From contig QUTJ01031367.1 in the NCBI GenBank assembly GCA_003573635.1, positions 1-11,126 of the forward strand: 11,126 bases of DNA, in the 5' to 3' direction. The DNA comes from Goniomonas avonlea. Lineage: Eukaryota > Cryptophyceae > Goniomonadida > Goniomonadaceae. The notes under the pieces were generated by a model, which worked only from the letters and a program-made list of their open reading frames with translations, was not told the DNA's origin and ran no database searches. Position numbers and translations under genes: made by a program. Shown here piece after piece: positions 7,402 to 11,126 of the stretch (positions within the stretch are counted from its first letter, which is position 1; every line of letters starts with the position of its first letter).

Positions 7402-7559
7402 GGTTCGCTGCTTGGTCCTTGGATCCTTCGCGCTCAAACCGATTTTGAGGGTCTTGACAGGTCGAGCTCATACGCAGCTCACACAAGCAAAGCCGATCTT
7501 GGATTTCGCCGGCTTCCAAGAAACTGAGTCTGAGACTCAGTTCGGAGTTCCAAGTGCCG
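7402..7559. promoter_or_regulatory. Divergent promoter of ERH and the unknown gene
   Basis: 158 bp lie between the two start codons. It holds TTTGAGGGTCTTG (7444-7456) and ATACGCAGCTCACAC (7470-7484). The second is the inverse of the motif at 5484-5498 with one mismatch. A 21-bp dyad, AACTGAGTC-TGA-GACTCAGTT (7522-7542), ends 17 bp before the plus-strand ATG; its half-sites resemble bZIP (TGAGTC) sites. Confidence 0.6.
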
Positions 7560-8531
7560 ATGAGCAAGCAAATTTCCAGAAAGCGAACAACAGTCGATCG
7601 TGAGTATGAAGCACATGTCGCCAACGTGGAGGCTTTCGTGGGACTTCTGCGTGGCCCGTATTCGGGTGTCGGCGAGCATCTCGAACAGCCCGATCTTGTT
7701 GCTATCGTGAGCAACGGCTTGTTTTGGCTGTCTCCTGAAGCAGTCGACGACGATTGTGGGGCACTCGATCAACAGTCAGACGATCATGCGCTCCTTGCAT
7801 TTCCTAGTTCCCACTCCTGCCTTGTCGCTAATGTCGTGGCGCCTCTGTCTGTCTTGGCCCAGGGATGTGCAAGCCGGTTTGTGAAACGGGGGGGCATCCC
7901 ACCAGCTTATTTGGCGTGCGAGTGCAACTTTGACCGAGACGATGGAACTGGGGAAGTCTTCTCAGTTGAGATCTCTCTGGATGAGCACCAGGAGCTGAGT
8001 CGAGAAGAAGCGCGAACATTTCCGGAAGTGGAATTTTGCTTGGATCCTCATTTTCGGTCACAATGGCGCAGCTACTTTTGTCACAACTTTACACTGAAGG
8101 AACTTTATGAGGTTTGGGACGGCGATAACTTTGTCTGCAACCAACCAGAACCTCTTGGCCCGGGCTCCAGAAAAGGCTTGTCCGCGTTCCGAGTCTACAC
8201 ACTTTGGCGATCTTCGTTTGATAGTTTCGAAGTCGATGTTCGTCGTGCAATACCCGCAAGCGCGGGTCGTCCTTCGTCATTTGGCGGCTGCGCTGTGGTC
8301 TTCCGCCAAGCTGGGCCGGAACATGAACCGTTCGGCATGTGGCTCCTTTGGCTAGTCGTCCAGGGTCGGTTCCTCATCGTCGATGTGCAAAACAAGTTGA
8401 TTGAACCAAATCTTCGGGTTTTGGTCGATGCCCTCTCCTGGGACTCTCCTGCCCGTCCTGAGGTTTTCTTCGCGATGTGGTCACCAGCGGTGATGTCCAA
8501 GGTTCCAACGGGAAAGAAGGGGCGTGTGTGA
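7560..8531 (+). CDS. Unrecognised 323-residue protein, intronless
   Basis: A single uninterrupted frame from the ATG at 7560 to a TGA codes 323 residues. The basic start (MSKQISRKRTTVDR) leads into a helical stretch about 16-30. No signal peptide, transmembrane helix or domain known to me is visible. Tryptophans recur in short hydrophobic segments (Trp56, 169, 186, 216, 261, 264, 294, 307), and residues 260-292 (GMWLLWLVVQGRFLIVDVQN and following) look like alternating beta strands, suggesting a globular cytosolic or nuclear fold. Cys120 and Cys122 form a CEC motif, but I see no second pair for a zinc site. It lacks introns although its neighbours have two to four. Support for a real gene is the length, the compact head-to-head position with ERH and the lack of a better frame. 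A missed intron near either end is possible. Confidence 0.72.
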   Translation: MSKQISRKRTTVDREYEAHVANVEAFVGLLRGPYSGVGEHLEQPDLVAIVSNGLFWLSPEAVDDDCGALDQQSDDHALLAFPSSHSCLVANVVAPLSVLAQGCASRFVKRGGIPPAYLACECNFDRDDGTGEVFSVEISLDEHQELSREEARTFPEVEFCLDPHFRSQWRSYFCHNFTLKELYEVWDGDNFVCNQPEPLGPGSRKGLSAFRVYTLWRSSFDSFEVDVRRAIPASAGRPSSFGGCAVVFRQAGPEHEPFGMWLLWLVVQGRFLIVDVQNKLIEPNLRVLVDALSWDSPARPEVFFAMWSPAVMSKVPTGKKGRV

Positions 8532-8698
8532 CAATTAAATCGACTTGTCACTTCATGGACAATGCGCAAGCCATCGGATATTTTAATATAAGGAACACGA
8601 GAGCTGGCGAAGACGGGACAGAGCATTCTTCACATGTACAAGTTGTGCCCTTAGAAACCCAATAACTCTCCAGAGTTAGTTTTTTGACGCGCAAGAGC
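8532..8698. other. Convergent 3' region with a short hairpin
   Basis: The 167 bp between the unknown gene and the TLC gene contain TAACTCT-CC-AGAGTTA (8663-8678), an exact 7-bp inverted repeat, followed on the plus strand by a run of six T. No AATAAA is seen. Confidence 0.5.
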
Positions 8699-9547
8699 TC
8701 ATTCGGAACGCTTTTTGTCCGGTCCAATCAACTTAAGCTGGCGCGCGACCTGCTTGACAATTTTGATGCTCCAGTAGCACTGCAACAAAAAAAGGCACAT
8801 GAGCCCATAAACTACACATCGCATATAAAAATTATCCGGATGTTGTTTTGTGACATTTTCCTGCAGTGCAAAGACGACGAATGGAAAGAAGCAAATCCTC
8901 AAGCCGATGAAGGTGATCGCGAAGAGCAGTTTGGAGACGAACACTGTTATGGTCCCCTCAAGACCCAATTTGATGCAGTGCCATGTAATATTGAGGAAGA
9001 TTGTCGAAAGTTCAAACAACCAAAATGGAGGAGCAAACCTGTGAGATGATCAGCAAAACCCACAACAAATCCGACAGAAACCTACGATGCCAACACACGC
9101 AGATCAAACACAAAGAACGAGCTACAGAGGCCAATCGCGAGGCAGTGGTGCAAAATCTCGCTCGGGTACTTCAGTAGATTCGGAACTGATGCCAGAAAGT
9201 CCTCGATGAAGTAACCCAACATGAAACCGAGCATGGCCTGACGAGAGTGAATCTTTGAACAAGTTATGCGAAAAGTGCACCTCATTTTTTCCAACAATGT
9301 AATTGTTCCAGGTTCCAGAGTGAAATATTGACCACAGACTGTATGCAACACACACCACAGCGTGGATTGTGGAACAGCAATATTGCCGCCATCTGCGACG
9401 CTCAGAACTTCCAAACCCCCGGTACGTTTTTACGAAAGTGCTCGACAGCACATGACTCAAAAGATCAAAAACAATGAAAGCAGCGACAACAACGAGAACC
9501 ACTTGCCCGCCTTCTTGGCGGAACTGGGAGAGAGGGATCTCTGCCAT
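8699..9547 (-). CDS. TLC-domain multipass membrane protein (TLCD4/TMEM56-like)
   Basis: Three exons: 9547-9281, 9237-9086 and 9038-8699, with introns of 43 and 47 nt; the product is 252 residues (TMEM56/TLCD4 is about 263). A first hydrophobic helix at about 16-36 is followed by a TLC domain: RRRWRQYCCSTIHAVV (50-65), MLGYFIEDFL (95-104), ILHHCLAI (117-124, with the His119-His120 pair typical of TLC proteins) and FELSTIFLNITW (148-159), then two further hydrophobic segments (about 170-199 and 211-233). TLC proteins act in lipid synthesis, sensing or transport in the ER and related membranes; the substrate cannot be read from the sequence. The lysine-rich C-terminus (KKRSE) only weakly recalls an ER retrieval signal. 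The ATG at 9547 is preferred for its CCCATGG context; in-frame ATGs upstream (for example 9613) would add a non-conserved extension. Confidence 0.85.
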
Positions 9548-9668
9548 GGGTCGTAGAACGATTGGAGTTTCGAAAGCCTGACACCCAATCTCCCAAGAAT
9601 CGAGATTGATCATCTGCACTACTGTACTAGTACAGTACCGTACCACGATAGCAGATCGTTGGCAAAAA
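9548..9668. promoter_or_regulatory. Divergent promoter of TLC gene and GH78-like gene
   Basis: Only 121 bp separate the start codons. It contains a perfect 18-bp palindrome, TACTGTACTAGTACAGTA (9620-9637), followed by a further CGTAC. There are CCAAT-type pentamers in both orientations (ATTGG near 9561, CCAAT near 9583) and a TTTCGAAA palindrome (9568-9575). The 15-bp motif shared by the other two divergent promoters is not found here. Confidence 0.55.
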
Positions 9669-11126
9669 ATGGGCACCAGCGGCATCCTGCTTTGGGGGTT
9701 GCTGCTCCTTCTCGGAGCCCATCTGTGTGTTATCTTGGCAGAGAACGTCAGGTCGGACGCTCCATGGGATGCGAACAACTTTTCGCCCTCAAAGCGTGAA
9801 ATCTCGCCGGTGCGCATATGGCTGTCTCAGAATTGCACCGCCGAAAACAGCAGCGCCCCCCTCCCCCTCAAGCTCTCTGGTTCTGGAGCGTTTGCTGTCC
9901 TGGATTTCGGCAAGAATACTGGTGGTTGGGTGTCACTTGAATTTGGCGCTGCCTCAGACAACTCTCAGAGTGTCGGCCTGGCCTTCTCTGAGTCGACCGA
10001 CTATGCTGCCTGTCCCTCGTCTGCGGTCGGCGGCTGCACTGATTCCAACCAAAGTTTTGCTGGCGACCACTCAAATGGCGGGAGCGGTCCTGATGGTGTG
10101 CTGACCAGTGGTTTCATAACCCCCAACACCAATTTTTCTGTGTCGAAGCAGCATTTGCGCGGGGGGTTCCGCTACCTCAATATTTTGATGCAGTCTGCGG
10201 GAGAGGTGGAGATTTTAGGAGTCAGCCTCTACTTTACTGCAGCACCAACGATGGAAGTCCCATCCGACTACAAGAACCATTTCCATTCCAGCGATGACTT
10301 GCTCAATAAGATTTGGTACGCCGCCGCTTACACCGTGCAGCTGTGCACAATCGATCCGGCACACGGGCGACAGTGGGGCCCTCCCCCTGAGGGTTGGAAC
10401 AATGGGATCCTGGTTGGTGTTGGGAAATCGCTCCTTGTTGATGGTGCGAAGCGTGATCGCACCATCTGGCCGGGAGATATGGGCGTCAGTGTCGCCACTG
10501 CATTTGCCACCACTGGCGATATCGACTCTTCCATCCAGTCGCTGAACACCTTGTACGCTCTTCAAGAGACAACAACTGGCCAGCTGCCTTATGTTGGTCC
10601 TGCTGTCTTTTGCAGTGCGCCCCAGGGCGCCTCCTGTCACGGCAAAGGCACGTGGGCGTCAGACACCTATCACCTCTGGGCGCTCATCGGCACCAGTTTT
10701 GTCTACAGCTACGCGGAGCAAGCGCAAGGTCTCGCCTGGCTCACGTCCATATTCGACCGCTACAAGGCTGGTTTGCGCGGCTCCCTCGCGAAAGTCAACT
10801 CCACCTCTGGCCTGATGGTCGTCGACGCAACGGCTGACTGGGCCAGGTCCGGCCAGGGTGGGGAGAACATCGCCGCCAACGCGCTCTTGGTTCAGGCCCT
10901 CCGCTCAGGCGCCGTCCTTGCCTCTGCCATGAACGACACAGCGTCCGCCACCCAGTTCCGGGACGCGGCGGAGGCGCTTGTGGCCGCCGTGGGCAGGTCG
11001 TTGTGGGACGAGGCAAAAGGAGCGTTCCGAGACAACCCCGGGAGCTCGTTGTACCCCCAGGACGGCAACTCGCTCGCTGTGTGGTTCAACATTACAACTC
11101 CGGCCAACGCTGCCCGCGTCCTGGAG
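9669..11126 (+). CDS. Secreted GH78-like (alpha-L-rhamnosidase-type) glycosidase, 3' end missing
   Basis: An uninterrupted frame of 486 codons runs from the ATG at 9669 to the window edge without a stop. Residues 1-24 are a signal peptide (ILLWGLLLLLGAHLCVILA), with likely cleavage before Glu25, so the protein is secreted or vacuolar. Several N-glycosylation sequons follow (NCT, NQS, NFS, NST, NDT, NIT). Residues 30-200 are beta-rich; from about 215 the (alpha/alpha)6 catalytic barrel begins (FHSSDDLLNKIWYAAAYTVQ). The motif DGAKRDRTIWPGD (258-270) corresponds to the GH78 catalytic segment D-x-x-x-RDE-x-x-x-W-x-GD, but the Glu after RD is Arg264 and the motif is one residue shorter. SLYPQDGNSLAV near the edge is also typical of this six-hairpin family. 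The expected reaction is removal of terminal rhamnose from plant or microbial glycans, with specificity uncertain. No intron is seen in 1.46 kb, and GC rises toward the 3' end. Confidence 0.87.
   Translation, partial: MGTSGILLWGLLLLLGAHLCVILAENVRSDAPWDANNFSPSKREISPVRIWLSQNCTAENSSAPLPLKLSGSGAFAVLDFGKNTGGWVSLEFGAASDNSQSVGLAFSESTDYAACPSSAVGGCTDSNQSFAGDHSNGGSGPDGVLTSGFITPNTNFSVSKQHLRGGFRYLNILMQSAGEVEILGVSLYFTAAPTMEVPSDYKNHFHSSDDLLNKIWYAAAYTVQLCTIDPAHGRQWGPPPEGWNNGILVGVGKSLLVDGAKRDRTIWPGDMGVSVATAFATTGDIDSSIQSLNTLYALQETTTGQLPYVGPAVFCSAPQGASCHGKGTWASDTYHLWALIGTSFVYSYAEQAQGLAWLTSIFDRYKAGLRGSLAKVNSTSGLMVVDATADWARSGQGGENIAANALLVQALRSGAVLASAMNDTASATQFRDAAEALVAAVGRSLWDEAKGAFRDNPGSSLYPQDGNSLAVWFNITTPANAARVLE

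Noticed and set aside
1-11126. Mobile element, CRISPR array, biosynthetic cluster or viral insertion
   Set aside because: No transposase, reverse transcriptase, integrase, terminal repeats with target duplications, spacer array, synthase or capsid-like sequence is visible.

Overview
This window is nuclear DNA from a eukaryote. Five of the seven genes only read through when short GT-AG introns are removed: 17 proposed introns of 43-101 nt, 12 of them 43-51 nt. The proteins are typical eukaryotic families (a mitochondrial acylcarnitine carrier, enhancer of rudimentary homologue, an RRM/RGG protein, a TLC-domain membrane protein). Compact genes, tiny introns and long GA/CT microsatellites suggest a unicellular or fungal-grade eukaryote. 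I cannot place it more precisely from the sequence alone.

Layout: positions 1-1722 are repeat-rich and have no gene I can support: a CT tract, a 62-bp tandem array, a 75-bp duplication and a pure GA tract. A minus-strand PH-C2 protein gene follows (2998 down to 1723). Positions 2999-4309 are a second repeat-rich spacer. From 4310 the window is gene-dense with strictly alternating strands: RRM-RGG protein (-), carnitine/acylcarnitine carrier (+), ERH (-), an unrecognised 323-residue protein (+), TLC-domain protein (-) and a secreted GH78-like glycosidase (+), which runs off the right end.

This makes three divergent, head-to-head pairs whose start codons are separated by only 143, 158 and 121 bp, so each pair probably shares one promoter. 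Two of these promoters (RRM/carrier and ERH/unknown) share a 15-bp motif with one mismatch and a second 12/13-bp element. The pairs join nuclear RNA-biology genes with a mitochondrial carrier and an unknown protein. Co-regulation is inference.

I do not see a mobile element, CRISPR, a biosynthetic cluster or a clearly new multi-gene system. The points most worth checking are the shared promoter motif, the dyads beside start and stop codons, the unusual domain order of the RRM protein, the unrecognised protein next to ERH, and the GH78-like enzyme without the usual acidic residue in its catalytic motif.
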